In this document: in pieces, positions 1-5,700 of the stretch
Position numbering within the stretch: position 1 is the first letter of the stretch
How the letters are laid out: every line of letters begins with the position of its first letter
Assembly: GCA_028293095.1 (NCBI GenBank)
Contig: JAQGPK010000122.1
Span: 1 to 5,971 of the forward strand
Direction: 5' to 3'
Origin: Chlamydiia bacterium
Lineage (GTDB): Bacteria > Chlamydiota > Chlamydiia > Chlamydiales > FEN-1388
DNA: 5,971 nt
Notes under the pieces: model-generated
What the model was told of the DNA's origin: nothing
Database searches by the model: none
What the model saw: only the letters and a program-made list of their open reading frames with translations
Made by a program: the position numbers and the translations under genes

Positions 1-549
1 AAAATTCTGATAGCCATCAGGATTTTGTGCTGTCGCATACCATGACTCTGGAATCACCCGTATACCAAAAATTTCACCAAAGCCAAAAAGTTCTCGAATA
101 AACCCAATAATAAAAAGAATAATCGCATAGCCAAACCCTGCGCCAAGGCCATCGAGAAGAGCAGGGAGAGGAGAGACATTCTTCGCCATTCCTTCAGTTC
201 TTCCCATGACGATACAGTTTGTAATAATCAGACCTGTATAGACCGATAGTACTTTAGAGACAGAAAAGAAATAGGCTTGCAAAAACTGATCAATGATGAT
301 GACAAAAAGAGAAATGATGGCAAGCTGCGTGATCATACGCACACTATCAGGCGTCACTTTACGAAATACAGACACTAAAAATGAGCTAAAACCAGTCACA
401 AATGTCACTGAAAGACCCATAGTGATTGCGATCGAGAGGCGATTGGTGACTCCAAGCGCGGAACAAATCCCTAAAATAGCTACAAGAACTTGATTTTGGT
501 TAAGAAGCTGATCTGTAAAATATCCCCTAACAGGTACTTGCTGCGCCAT
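1..549 (-). CDS. nqrD: Na+-translocating NADH:quinone oxidoreductase subunit D (partial, C-terminus off the left edge)
   Basis: Integral membrane subunit of the Na+-NQR respiratory sodium pump, which moves electrons from NADH to quinone. Only the first 183 codons are in the window; the family is usually a little over 200 residues, so roughly 25-30 are missing. The protein starts MAQQVPVRGYFTDQLL and is very hydrophobic, with about five membrane segments visible. Cys29 and Cys112, the latter in the family motif ITNCIVMGRTEG, are at the positions known in Vibrio NqrD, where with two NqrE cysteines they hold an intramembrane iron centre. The start is the ATG two bases after the nqrC stop; AAAGGA in the last nqrC codons can serve as ribosome-binding site. 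It is the third gene of the operon, and nqrE is expected beyond the edge. RnfE is a related family, but the NqrB and NqrC neighbours settle the assignment. Confidence 0.95.
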   Translation of the reverse strand, partial: MAQQVPVRGYFTDQLLNQNQVLVAILGICSALGVTNRLSIAITMGLSVTFVTGFSSFLVSVFRKVTPDSVRMITQLAIISLFVIIIDQFLQAYFFSVSKVLSVYTGLIITNCIVMGRTEGMAKNVSPLPALLDGLGAGFGYAIILFIIGFIRELFGFGEIFGIRVIPESWYATAQNPDGYQNF

Positions 550-551
550 AA

Positions 552-1466
552 TTATTTATTTCCTTTTGTCGCAGATTCATGAAGATGTATAAAAAATGGA
601 CGATATGGTGTCAGTGTATCTTTGTATGCTTTTGTCACACCATTACCGGTCAAAGTAGCACCAGCCATCCCATCGACTGCGCTCATTGCTTTTGGAGAAC
701 TTCCAATCACCTCAGATACTTTACCTCGAACAACAGTGATGCCAATTGAACTTTTTTGAAAATCTGTTTTCCCTGAAGAGTCTGCCTGAAAAACCTTCTT
801 ACCCGGAAAGAGGCTCTGCCAAGGAGCTTCGGCGATATTAGCACCAAGTCCGGGAGTTTCTTTCTGCTCATACCAGGAGATTCCAATAATTGTCTCGCCA
901 TCAGGCTCTATAGCAATATATCCATAGATGTAATCCCAAAGGCCAAAACCAGAAACTGGAATAATATATCCATCAGGTGTATGAGAGCCTTTATCATCAA
1001 GTTTATGATTTGGCAAAACCTCATACATTACTTTCAAAGGAAGAGTGGCATACCCTTTCTTTTTATTCGTAGCTAAATACTCATCAATATTTACCTTTTC
1101 TTGTTCAAAGGTATGAAGAGTCCCTTGATCATCAATAAGAAATGGTTTTATACGAGCACGCACGAGATCTAAAATCTGTCCTTTCGTAGGGTGATCGATT
1201 GCACTTCCAGGAGCTAACATACCATTTCCAATATACTTGGCTGGAATGTAGGAGCCATTCTCTTTGATTTGAAAACTGTTAATTTGACTATTGTAAATAC
1301 GAGCAGCGACTAACATCTCTTTACTTCTATCAAATTCTTTAGCCTCTTCTTGCGGCACGCGGAGAGCTGCTGCAAGGACCGATAGAATAAAAGCGCAAAT
1401 AAAGCTCAAGACAATCATAAAAATGATTGTATCTTTATCAGAAAAAGAGCGGCTATTTGATGCCAT
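552..1466 (-). CDS. nqrC: Na+-translocating NADH:quinone oxidoreductase subunit C, covalent FMN protein
   Basis: Subunit C of Na+-NQR: one N-terminal membrane helix (about residues 13-36 from the chosen start) and a large soluble FMN-binding domain outside the membrane. The product is 304 residues, longer than Vibrio NqrC (about 257) and nearer the chlamydial form. Family landmarks are the GLWDYIYGYIAIEPDG stretch (about residues 175-190), KETPGLGAN (202-210), and the flavinylation site DGMAGAT (265-271) followed by LTGNGV. Thr271 is the expected phosphoester-linked FMN residue, attached by ApbE. The usual small hydroxyl residue two before GAT is replaced here by Ala, with the Gly-Ala-Thr core intact. 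I chose the ATG at 1466 because AGGAGG lies 4 bases upstream; an in-frame ATG at 1496 would add ten residues but has no such site. The start overlaps the nqrB end by 14 bp, implying translational coupling. Confidence 0.95.
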   Translation of the reverse strand: MASNSRSFSDKDTIIFMIVLSFICAFILSVLAAALRVPQEEAKEFDRSKEMLVAARIYNSQINSFQIKENGSYIPAKYIGNGMLAPGSAIDHPTKGQILDLVRARIKPFLIDDQGTLHTFEQEKVNIDEYLATNKKKGYATLPLKVMYEVLPNHKLDDKGSHTPDGYIIPVSGFGLWDYIYGYIAIEPDGETIIGISWYEQKETPGLGANIAEAPWQSLFPGKKVFQADSSGKTDFQKSSIGITVVRGKVSEVIGSSPKAMSAVDGMAGATLTGNGVTKAYKDTLTPYRPFFIHLHESATKGNK

Positions 1467-2982
1467 ACACCCTCCTTCTATAACTTGCAGCGACATAATG
1501 ATCGATCAGTGGGGCAAATACATTACCGGCTAAAATAGCCAGCATCACGCCTTCTGGATAGGCCGGATTAATGGCTCGTATAAAAATGGCAATCATTCCG
1601 ATTAAAAATCCATACACCCATTTAGAAAGCTTAATGGATGCAGATGACACAGGATCTGTTGCCATAAAGACAACTCCAAAGGCAAGTCCACCTAGAAGTA
1701 AATGTTTATAGGCGGGGAAAGCTAAAATGGCAGGGTTCCACGCTCCCCCATCAACACCCGTATTACATGCAATGAGCTGAAATGCTAAAGCTGTGCAATA
1801 AGCTCCTAAAACCATACCTACCATGGTTCTCCACGCGCCAACACGAGTATACACCAGAAAAAGAGCTCCTAAAAGGCACGCAAACACGGATATCTCTCCA
1901 AATGATCCAAGTTTGTTTCCAAAAAAGAAATTCCAATCTGTTTGTATGCCCTGCTCATACTGCAGACCTGCAAAACGATAGGCATTATCATAGTTATCAG
2001 GAGATAAACCAAGACCACCTGCATCAATAGAGGATGTGACAAAATCCTTTAATTGCTCTGGTACTAAACTCCCTAAAGAAGTTTGCGCATTTGATATTGA
2101 GGACCATTTCTCAAACTGCTTTTGAATAACGGGCATGGTGGAAATATCTTGCGCTACATCTTTTAGATTCGTAGCAATCGCGTCAACATGCACGCGTTTT
2201 ATCTCAAGACCCATATTAAATTTAGCAAGAGGTGTCGCTTGCGTGTACCCATCGAGTGGCCCAAGCCCTGCTTCATGATTCATGGCAATCAAACTTTCAC
2301 GAATGGTTGTGGGGTTTGTTCCGACCCATACGTCTCCCGACATCTGCCCTGGAAAGGTAAAAAAGACAAAAGCTCGACAGCAAAGAGCTGGATTCATGAT
2401 ATTCATACCAGTCCCGCCAAAGAGCTCTTTAGAAAGAATTACACCCGCTGCTACACCAACAGCTGCCATCCAATAGGGAATGGTAGGAGGTAAAATAAGA
2501 GCGTAGAGAATTCCAGTAACTAAAAATCCTTCTGCAATTTCATGATTGCGAACACATGCAAAAATCCCTTCACAAAGACCACCAACGGCATAAGAGATAA
2601 CCACAATTGGAAAAAATGCCATTGCGCCAAGTTTTAAAATTGTAAGATAGCGAGAATCTTTCAGAGCAAAATGCACATAGTCTGAAAGTGAATGACAGCT
2701 TGCGATGAATTCATTCATCAGCTTGTAATTGCCACTCGCATAGACAAACTTCTGTATTCCTGCATTCCAAATAGCCATCAAGATGCAAGGAAGAAGAGCA
2801 AAAAAAACAATGATCATCCAGCGCTTCAGATCTACCGCGTCCCGTATGTGCGGTGCCCCTTTTGTTTTATTAGGAGCTTCATACAAGAAGGTATCGAGTG
2901 CTGCTACCAACGGACGCATGCGGTGGAGCGGTTTTCCTGGCTCTGTCAGCGATAGTTGAAAATCTAAAAATCTTCGGAGCAT
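1453..2982 (-). CDS. nqrB: Na+-translocating NADH:quinone oxidoreductase subunit B, chlamydial long form
   Basis: Largest membrane subunit of Na+-NQR, carrying covalent FMN and involved in quinone reduction and Na+ transport. It is 509 residues from the chosen ATG. Landmarks are IRDAVDLKRWM (about 45-56), the VGG..E quinone-site motif (about 133-138), ELFGGTGMNIMNPAL (186-200), the FMN motif DGYTQAT (244-250, FMN on Thr250), FMATDPVSS (439-447) and INPAYPEGVMLAIL (471-484). About nine hydrophobic segments are visible. Between the FMN site and the next membrane block (about residues 252-350) is a soluble-looking insertion of roughly 90 residues that Vibrio NqrB lacks but, from memory, C. trachomatis NqrB shares. 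The Gly of the FMN motif is Gln, and the usual [ST]-G before RAF is Cys-Cys (residues 201-202). The ATG at 2982 matches the chlamydial N-terminus (MLRRF, like MLKKF) and has GAGG close upstream; a GTG at 2994 is the alternative. First visible gene of the operon; nqrA is not in this window. Confidence 0.96.
   Translation of the reverse strand: MLRRFLDFQLSLTEPGKPLHRMRPLVAALDTFLYEAPNKTKGAPHIRDAVDLKRWMIIVFFALLPCILMAIWNAGIQKFVYASGNYKLMNEFIASCHSLSDYVHFALKDSRYLTILKLGAMAFFPIVVISYAVGGLCEGIFACVRNHEIAEGFLVTGILYALILPPTIPYWMAAVGVAAGVILSKELFGGTGMNIMNPALCCRAFVFFTFPGQMSGDVWVGTNPTTIRESLIAMNHEAGLGPLDGYTQATPLAKFNMGLEIKRVHVDAIATNLKDVAQDISTMPVIQKQFEKWSSISNAQTSLGSLVPEQLKDFVTSSIDAGGLGLSPDNYDNAYRFAGLQYEQGIQTDWNFFFGNKLGSFGEISVFACLLGALFLVYTRVGAWRTMVGMVLGAYCTALAFQLIACNTGVDGGAWNPAILAFPAYKHLLLGGLAFGVVFMATDPVSSASIKLSKWVYGFLIGMIAIFIRAINPAYPEGVMLAILAGNVFAPLIDHYVAASYRRRVYGIK
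1471..1476 (-). promoter_or_regulatory. Ribosome-binding site deciding the nqrC start
   Basis: A perfect AGGAGG on the minus strand, 4 bases before the ATG at 1466 and inside the last codons of nqrB. It is the strongest Shine-Dalgarno sequence in the window. It favours this ATG over the in-frame ATG at 1496, and suggests nqrC is translated by ribosomes terminating on nqrB. Confidence 0.75.
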
Positions 2983-3045
2983 TTCCTCACTCACTAAAAA
3001 ATAATGTCTATAAAAAATTTGCTACAAAAAATTAGAATACTGGAT

Positions 3046-3738
3046 ATGAGCTATTTTTTCGACCTATTTTGGCCAACACTTTGCATCCAATGCCAAGAGC
3101 CTATTTCTTCTAAAAAGATCCTTTGTGCACCATGCCTTTCAGAACTTACGACTATCAACCCCCTCTCTCGCTGTCCACGCTGTTTTTCAGATGAAATTGA
3201 TAACGTAGGAAAAATCTGTAGCAGCTGCTCTGAAAAGAAACCCACAGTAGATTATGTCGCCTCAGTCTTTGACTACTTAGGTCCTGCTAAAAAACTTGTG
3301 CATGAGCTCAAGTACCATGACCGCCCCTATCTCGCAAAGAGCTTAGGCTCCTACTTATTTTTACAATTCCTTGAACTTCAATGGCCAGAACCTGACTACA
3401 TTATCTCCGTACCTCAATCTTTTTCTCGATTTCTCGACCGAGGCTATAATCAGAGCGAACTTCTTGCAAAAGAGGTTTCTAAACTTTTACAAAAACCTTA
3501 TGTTAAAATGCTCAAAAAGACTGAAGTCTCCATCTCCCAGGCAAAGCTCACACTCAAAGAGCGCCAAAAGCTGCAGGCTCATTCATTTAGTGTACTACAG
3601 CCAGAACTGGTCCAAGATAAAGTCATTTTATTGATCGATGATGTCTACACAACTGGCACAACTCTTGAATGCTGTGCAAAATCCCTACAAGAATATCACC
3701 CTCACAGGCTGTATGCCCTCACTTTATGTAGAAGTTAA
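3046..3738 (+). CDS. comF: ComF family protein (zinc-ribbon phosphoribosyltransferase, competence-associated)
   Basis: ComF/GntX family protein, linked in other bacteria to uptake or processing of transforming DNA; its enzymatic substrate is not established. The 230-residue product has an N-terminal double zinc ribbon with four CxxC pairs (Cys13/16, 27/30, 43/46, 58/61), then a type-I phosphoribosyltransferase domain. This includes LVHELKYHDRP (about 84-94), RGYNQSELLAK (133-143), the QAKLTLKERQKL segment (165-176) and the PRPP loop LLIDDVYTTGTT (195-206). All key parts are intact. I prefer the ATG at 3046 because MSYFFDLFWPTLC is how family members normally begin. An ATG at 3004 adds 14 residues without family counterpart and without a good ribosome-binding site, and leaves almost no room for promoters opposite nqrB. 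It is transcribed divergently from nqrB; the next gene is 164 bp downstream, so co-transcription is not obvious. Confidence 0.9.
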   Translation: MSYFFDLFWPTLCIQCQEPISSKKILCAPCLSELTTINPLSRCPRCFSDEIDNVGKICSSCSEKKPTVDYVASVFDYLGPAKKLVHELKYHDRPYLAKSLGSYLFLQFLELQWPEPDYIISVPQSFSRFLDRGYNQSELLAKEVSKLLQKPYVKMLKKTEVSISQAKLTLKERQKLQAHSFSVLQPELVQDKVILLIDDVYTTGTTLECCAKSLQEYHPHRLYALTLCRS

Positions 3739-3791
3739 TGTAATCTTAACAGTAACTTAATGAATAGTTAACGCTTCACGCCTACAGTGCA

Positions 3792-3826
3792 GTGTAATGG
3801 TAAATTTTGAATTACTACCATTATAC
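3792..3826. repeat. Stable hairpin between comF and the next gene
   Basis: Inverted repeat: 3792-3802 (GTGTAATGGTA) pairs with 3816-3826 (TACCATTATAC), 11 bp with one G·U pair on the plus strand. It continues as a 4-bp AATT/AATT stem around a TTG loop, with a 2-base AC bulge on the right side. There is no T-run on either side, so it is not a textbook intrinsic terminator. It could stabilise the comF mRNA end, be part of the leader of the following gene, or bind a regulator. Confidence 0.5.
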
Positions 3827-3890
3827 TTAACAAAGAAAAATGAGCAGCCTCGAGGTCCTCTATCTTAAGTCAAGTAGTAAAAATTCAATT

Positions 3891-3895
3891 AAGGA
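3891..3895 (+). promoter_or_regulatory. Ribosome-binding site deciding the start at 3903
   Basis: AAGGA is followed by a 7-base spacer and ATG at 3903. The same AAGGA plus 7-base arrangement precedes the gene at 4576. It supports the ATG at 3903 over the upstream in-frame ATG at 3840, which has only a weak purine stretch before it. Confidence 0.65.
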
Positions 3896-3902
3896 TATTT
3901 TT

Positions 3903-4349
3903 ATGCAGATTAACGCAATATATGTAAATACTGTTCAAACAGCTGAAGACATCGTCAAAAAAGCAAAAAAAACATGCAGATGGATGGAAAAAAAGGTAGA
4001 AGAGCTATCAAATAATCACCTCAGTAAAGAAGTTGCAGATATAGTTCAAAGAGCCTTTAAGTGCTCTTTGATCAGTATAGTATATATGAACACGACTTCT
4101 CGAATGACGTGGGTCTATATGGCATTCTATGCGGCCATACATATTATTCATGATAAGCCCCTTTCAACACGAACATACGGAACTCTTTTTGATGGTATGG
4201 GGTTTGGTGAATTTTATATTTGTATTAAACAGCTGGCAAGTTATGGACAAACTGGTCAGGGGCTACAATTGCTTGACGTAATTGGATCCCTTGTAAAAGC
4301 AAATCTCTACATAAGCATAGCAGCTCCGTATAACCAAGCAACACAATAA
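3903..4349 (+). CDS. Hypothetical membrane-associated protein, first of a tandem pair
   Basis: I do not recognise a family. From the ATG at 3903 the product is 148 residues. Residues 1-40 are a polar, Lys/Glu-rich helical stretch (AEDIVKKAKKTCRWMEKKVEEL). Residues 45-85 contain moderately hydrophobic helices (SLISIVYMN and WVYMAFYAAIHII), and a final hydrophobic part (LLDVIGSLVKANLYISIAA) spans about 123-141. No signal peptide or catalytic motif is seen. It aligns collinearly by eye with the C-terminal two thirds of the protein at 4576-5223, sharing an L..xxxxL...V..I...A pattern, a YI..K.L.S block and a G....LL...IG ending, so the two may be old duplicates. An in-frame ATG at 3840 would add 21 residues. 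Such small membrane proteins in chlamydiae are sometimes inclusion-membrane or effector proteins, but nothing here proves that. Confidence 0.7.
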   Translation: MQINAIYVNTVQTAEDIVKKAKKTCRWMEKKVEELSNNHLSKEVADIVQRAFKCSLISIVYMNTTSRMTWVYMAFYAAIHIIHDKPLSTRTYGTLFDGMGFGEFYICIKQLASYGQTGQGLQLLDVIGSLVKANLYISIAAPYNQATQ

Positions 4350-4356
4350 CATTTTG

Positions 4357-4464
4357 ATACCACGCGCAGGACATTTTAAAGATCTTTTTGTAGCTTAAAA
4401 AAATGTATAAAAACACCGCATAAAAAAATACTTACATATCACAAATTAAAGCCGCACGTGGTAT
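4357..4464. repeat. Long-range inverted repeat in the 226-bp gap between the paired genes
   Basis: ATACCACGCGC at 4357-4367 pairs with GCACGTGGTAT at 4454-4464 (10 of 11 positions, plus a G·U possibility). It encloses an AT-rich segment that itself has a 7-bp stem, ACATTTT (4371-4377) with AAAATGT (4400-4406). It lies just after the stop of the first gene and before the leader of the second. It could close an RNA structure in the leader or be a vestige of a palindromic repeat. Nothing protein-coding is seen between 4350 and 4575. Confidence 0.35.
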
Positions 4465-4491
4465 ATTGCAAAGGGAATAACAGGAAATGTC

Positions 4492-4518
4492 TAGAAATAT
4501 ATAGAAAAAATATTTCTA
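4492..4518. repeat. AT-rich hairpin upstream of the second unknown gene
   Basis: TAGAAATA (4492-4499) and TATTTCTA (4511-4518) form a perfect 8-bp stem with an 11-base A-rich loop, ending 57 bases before the start codon at 4576. It may be part of the 5' leader or of the promoter region. AT-rich sequence produces such stems fairly often, so weight is modest. Confidence 0.3.
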
Positions 4519-4529
4519 AAGACTTTCAT

Positions 4530-4551
4530 AGTCTGCAAATATATGTAGACT
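4530..4551. promoter_or_regulatory. Imperfect 22-bp palindrome, possible operator
   Basis: The 22 bases from AGTCT to AGACT read the same on both strands at 18 of 22 positions, with perfect 5-bp ends (AGTCT/AGACT) and an alternating AT core. It lies 24 bases before the start codon of the gene at 4576. The size and symmetry fit a binding site for a dimeric helix-turn-helix regulator, but no regulator gene is in view and a stem-loop in the mRNA leader is equally possible. Confidence 0.3.
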
Positions 4552-4563
4552 ACTTAATTACAT

Positions 4564-4568
4564 AAGGA
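4564..4568 (+). promoter_or_regulatory. Ribosome-binding site of the gene at 4576
   Basis: AAGGA followed by a 7-base A-rich spacer and ATG. It has the same motif and spacing as the gene at 3903, consistent with the two genes sharing an origin. Confidence 0.65.
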
Positions 4569-4575
4569 AAAAAAT

Positions 4576-5223
4576 ATGAGCTCATCTATTTCATCAGCTT
4601 CAAGTACAAGCCACTCACAACAGATCAATGAAAATCTTACAAAGATTAAAGATAGTTGCAAAAGGATTGCAAGAAACGTGGCACAAGACGCTTCTAATTT
4701 TGGAAAAGGATGCAAAAATATAGCATATCAGGCCTATCATGAAGTTGCAGATCTTGGAATGTATGGCAGAAGAATTGCAAGACTCACAGCACCATATCTT
4801 AACGAAAAGGTTGTAGCGATCCTAGAAATCGCAGTCAGCACTCTTCCGATTGCACTACTGTATTTTCAAGCAAATCTTACCTTAAGAATAGGTCTTTGGG
4901 CAGCTTATGAAATTAGTCAAATCCGAAGTCCAATCCTCGATCAAACGTTAGCTATTGCATTCTGCCTTGAAGCAGCTCAACAAATTAGCTATATTGCTAC
5001 GAAGAATCTTGTAAGCACAGCATTTGTTGGTGGCCAACATCTCCTTGCAGCTGCAATTGGCACAGTCCTCAGCATTTGCTACTATCACAGACAAAAGGAA
5101 ACACAAAGAAAAGCGGATGAACAAGCAAAAGCTCTTGCAGCAGCAGCTGCACCAGCAAGGGCTGCTTCAGGATCAACGGATGCATCACCCATTTCTGCTT
5201 CTGGATCAAGATCAGTTGGGTAA
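4576..5223 (+). CDS. Hypothetical membrane protein with Ser-rich N-terminus and Ala/Ser-rich tail, second of a tandem pair
   Basis: I do not recognise a family. The 215-residue product begins with a Ser/Thr-rich stretch (residues 1-14), then amphipathic, Lys/Arg-containing helices (about 17-72). Three hydrophobic segments follow: about 80-98 (ILEIAVSTLPIALLYF), 122-142 (around AIAFCLEAAQQISYIA) and 148-170 (around LLAAAIGTVLSICYY). The tail turns charged (RQKETQRKADEQAK), then becomes an Ala run and a Ser/Gly/Ala low-complexity end (about 186-215). There is no cleavable signal peptide or enzymatic motif. Residues 65-170 align collinearly with the protein encoded at 3903-4349: by hand I count about 21 identities in roughly 106 positions with one gap, mostly at hydrophobic positions. 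The Ser-rich N-terminus and membrane bundle would suit a type III-secreted or inclusion-membrane protein of a chlamydia, which is inference only. A strong terminator follows 12 bases after the stop. Confidence 0.75.
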   Translation: MSSSISSASSTSHSQQINENLTKIKDSCKRIARNVAQDASNFGKGCKNIAYQAYHEVADLGMYGRRIARLTAPYLNEKVVAILEIAVSTLPIALLYFQANLTLRIGLWAAYEISQIRSPILDQTLAIAFCLEAAQQISYIATKNLVSTAFVGGQHLLAAAIGTVLSICYYHRQKETQRKADEQAKALAAAAAPARAASGSTDASPISASGSRSVG

Positions 5224-5235
5224 TCGTAAAGCGTT

Positions 5236-5270
5236 AAGGCTTGTAGAAGATTAATCTACAAGCCTTTTTT
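5236..5270 (+). terminator. Intrinsic terminator of the plus-strand genes
   Basis: A perfect 12-bp stem, AAGGCTTGTAGA (5236-5247) with TCTACAAGCCTT (5255-5266), a 7-base loop AGATTAA, and a T-run to 5270. It lies 12 bases after the stop at 5223. On the minus strand the stem is followed by AACGC, not a T-run, so it should act efficiently in one direction only. The right arm also contains the end of gcvH. Confidence 0.9.
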
Positions 5271-5633
5271 CATGAGCTCGGCATACGCCTCTTCGCTCAT
5301 CAAGGCATCTATTTCTGCAGGCTGTGTCAGTTCTATTTGAAAAAGCCACCCTTCCCCTTCTGGAGACAAAGCGATCTTCTTTGGATTTTTTTTAAGCTCT
5401 TCATTAATAGCTACAATTTGTCCTGAAATAGGCGAAGAAATATCAATGGCTGCCTTTGTGGATTCCAAAACTGCAACATCTTCTCCCGCCTTTACGACTG
5501 CTCCAATCTTTGGAAGCTCTACATACACAGTCTCTCCAATTTCTTGAGCTGCATGTGCTGCAATGCCAACAGTTGCAAGATTGTTTTGTACTTCTACCCA
5601 TTCGTGTGTTTCTGAAAACCTTTTAGCTGCCAT
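5256..5633 (-). CDS. gcvH: Glycine cleavage system H protein (lipoyl carrier)
   Basis: Small cytoplasmic carrier whose lipoyl-lysine shuttles the aminomethyl group between the P, T and L proteins of glycine cleavage. The 125-residue product matches the family's usual length. Landmarks are THEWVEV near the N-terminus (residues 9-15), a VGIAAHAAQEIGETVYVELP block (22-41) and the lipoylation loop VLESTKAAIDISSPISG (55-71) with acceptor Lys60. NPKKIALSPEGEGWLF (82-97) and a helical C-terminus ending AELMKKGL follow. GAGGG just upstream of the ATG serves as ribosome-binding site. No gcvP, gcvT or lipoate ligase is adjacent. Chlamydiaceae are known to keep gcvH without a full glycine cleavage system and near the nqr genes; here it is upstream of the nqr operon with three plus-strand genes between. 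The last three codons, GGC TTG TAG, lie in the stem of the convergent terminator. Confidence 0.95.
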   Translation of the reverse strand: MAAKRFSETHEWVEVQNNLATVGIAAHAAQEIGETVYVELPKIGAVVKAGEDVAVLESTKAAIDISSPISGQIVAINEELKKNPKKIALSPEGEGWLFQIELTQPAEIDALMSEEAYAELMKKGL

Positions 5634-5663
5634 TTTCCCTCTTTTAAACTGTAAATTCTTAAG

Positions 5664-5680
5664 CTAGTAACAGTAACTAG
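5664..5680. repeat. Small palindrome with tandem AGTAAC upstream of gcvH
   Basis: CTAGT (5664-5668) and ACTAG (5676-5680) flank a 7-base loop; the same bases contain two tandem copies of AGTAAC (5666-5677). It sits about 31-47 bases upstream of the gcvH ATG, where a promoter or operator would be expected. I see no convincing -35/-10 pair here. Confidence 0.25.
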
Positions 5681-5700
5681 TTAGCAAGTATCGTTAATCA

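Noticed and set aside
707..901. Minus-strand 64-codon frame within nqrC, and similar frames opposite nqrB and comF
   Set aside because: These are alternate-frame readings of well-supported genes, with no family resemblance or ribosome-binding sites.
1467..1496. Upstream ATG extending NqrC by ten residues
   Set aside because: The ten residues encode the AGGAGG ribosome-binding site of the next in-frame ATG, and NqrC proteins normally start close to their membrane helix.
3004..3045. Upstream ATG giving ComF 14 more residues
   Set aside because: The added residues have no match to the usual ComF N-terminus, there is no ribosome-binding site before it, and it nearly abuts the nqrB start. Kept only as an alternative.
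3840..3902. Upstream ATG for the first unknown gene
   Set aside because: Only a weak purine stretch precedes it, while the ATG at 3903 has AAGGA at ideal spacing.
4378..4387. AAAGATCTTT palindrome followed by T's as a terminator of the first unknown gene
   Set aside because: The 10-bp palindrome has no room for a loop and no GC content, so it cannot act as an intrinsic terminator.
4487..4504. Five-codon mini frame (MSRNI) with GGAA just upstream, as a possible leader peptide
   Set aside because: It is too short and lacks regulatory codon runs or a coupled attenuator; likely chance.
5024..5254. Plus-strand 76-codon frame overlapping the end of the gene at 4576
   Set aside because: Its Gln/Leu-rich product is the shifted reading of the Ala-rich tail, and its end runs into the terminator.
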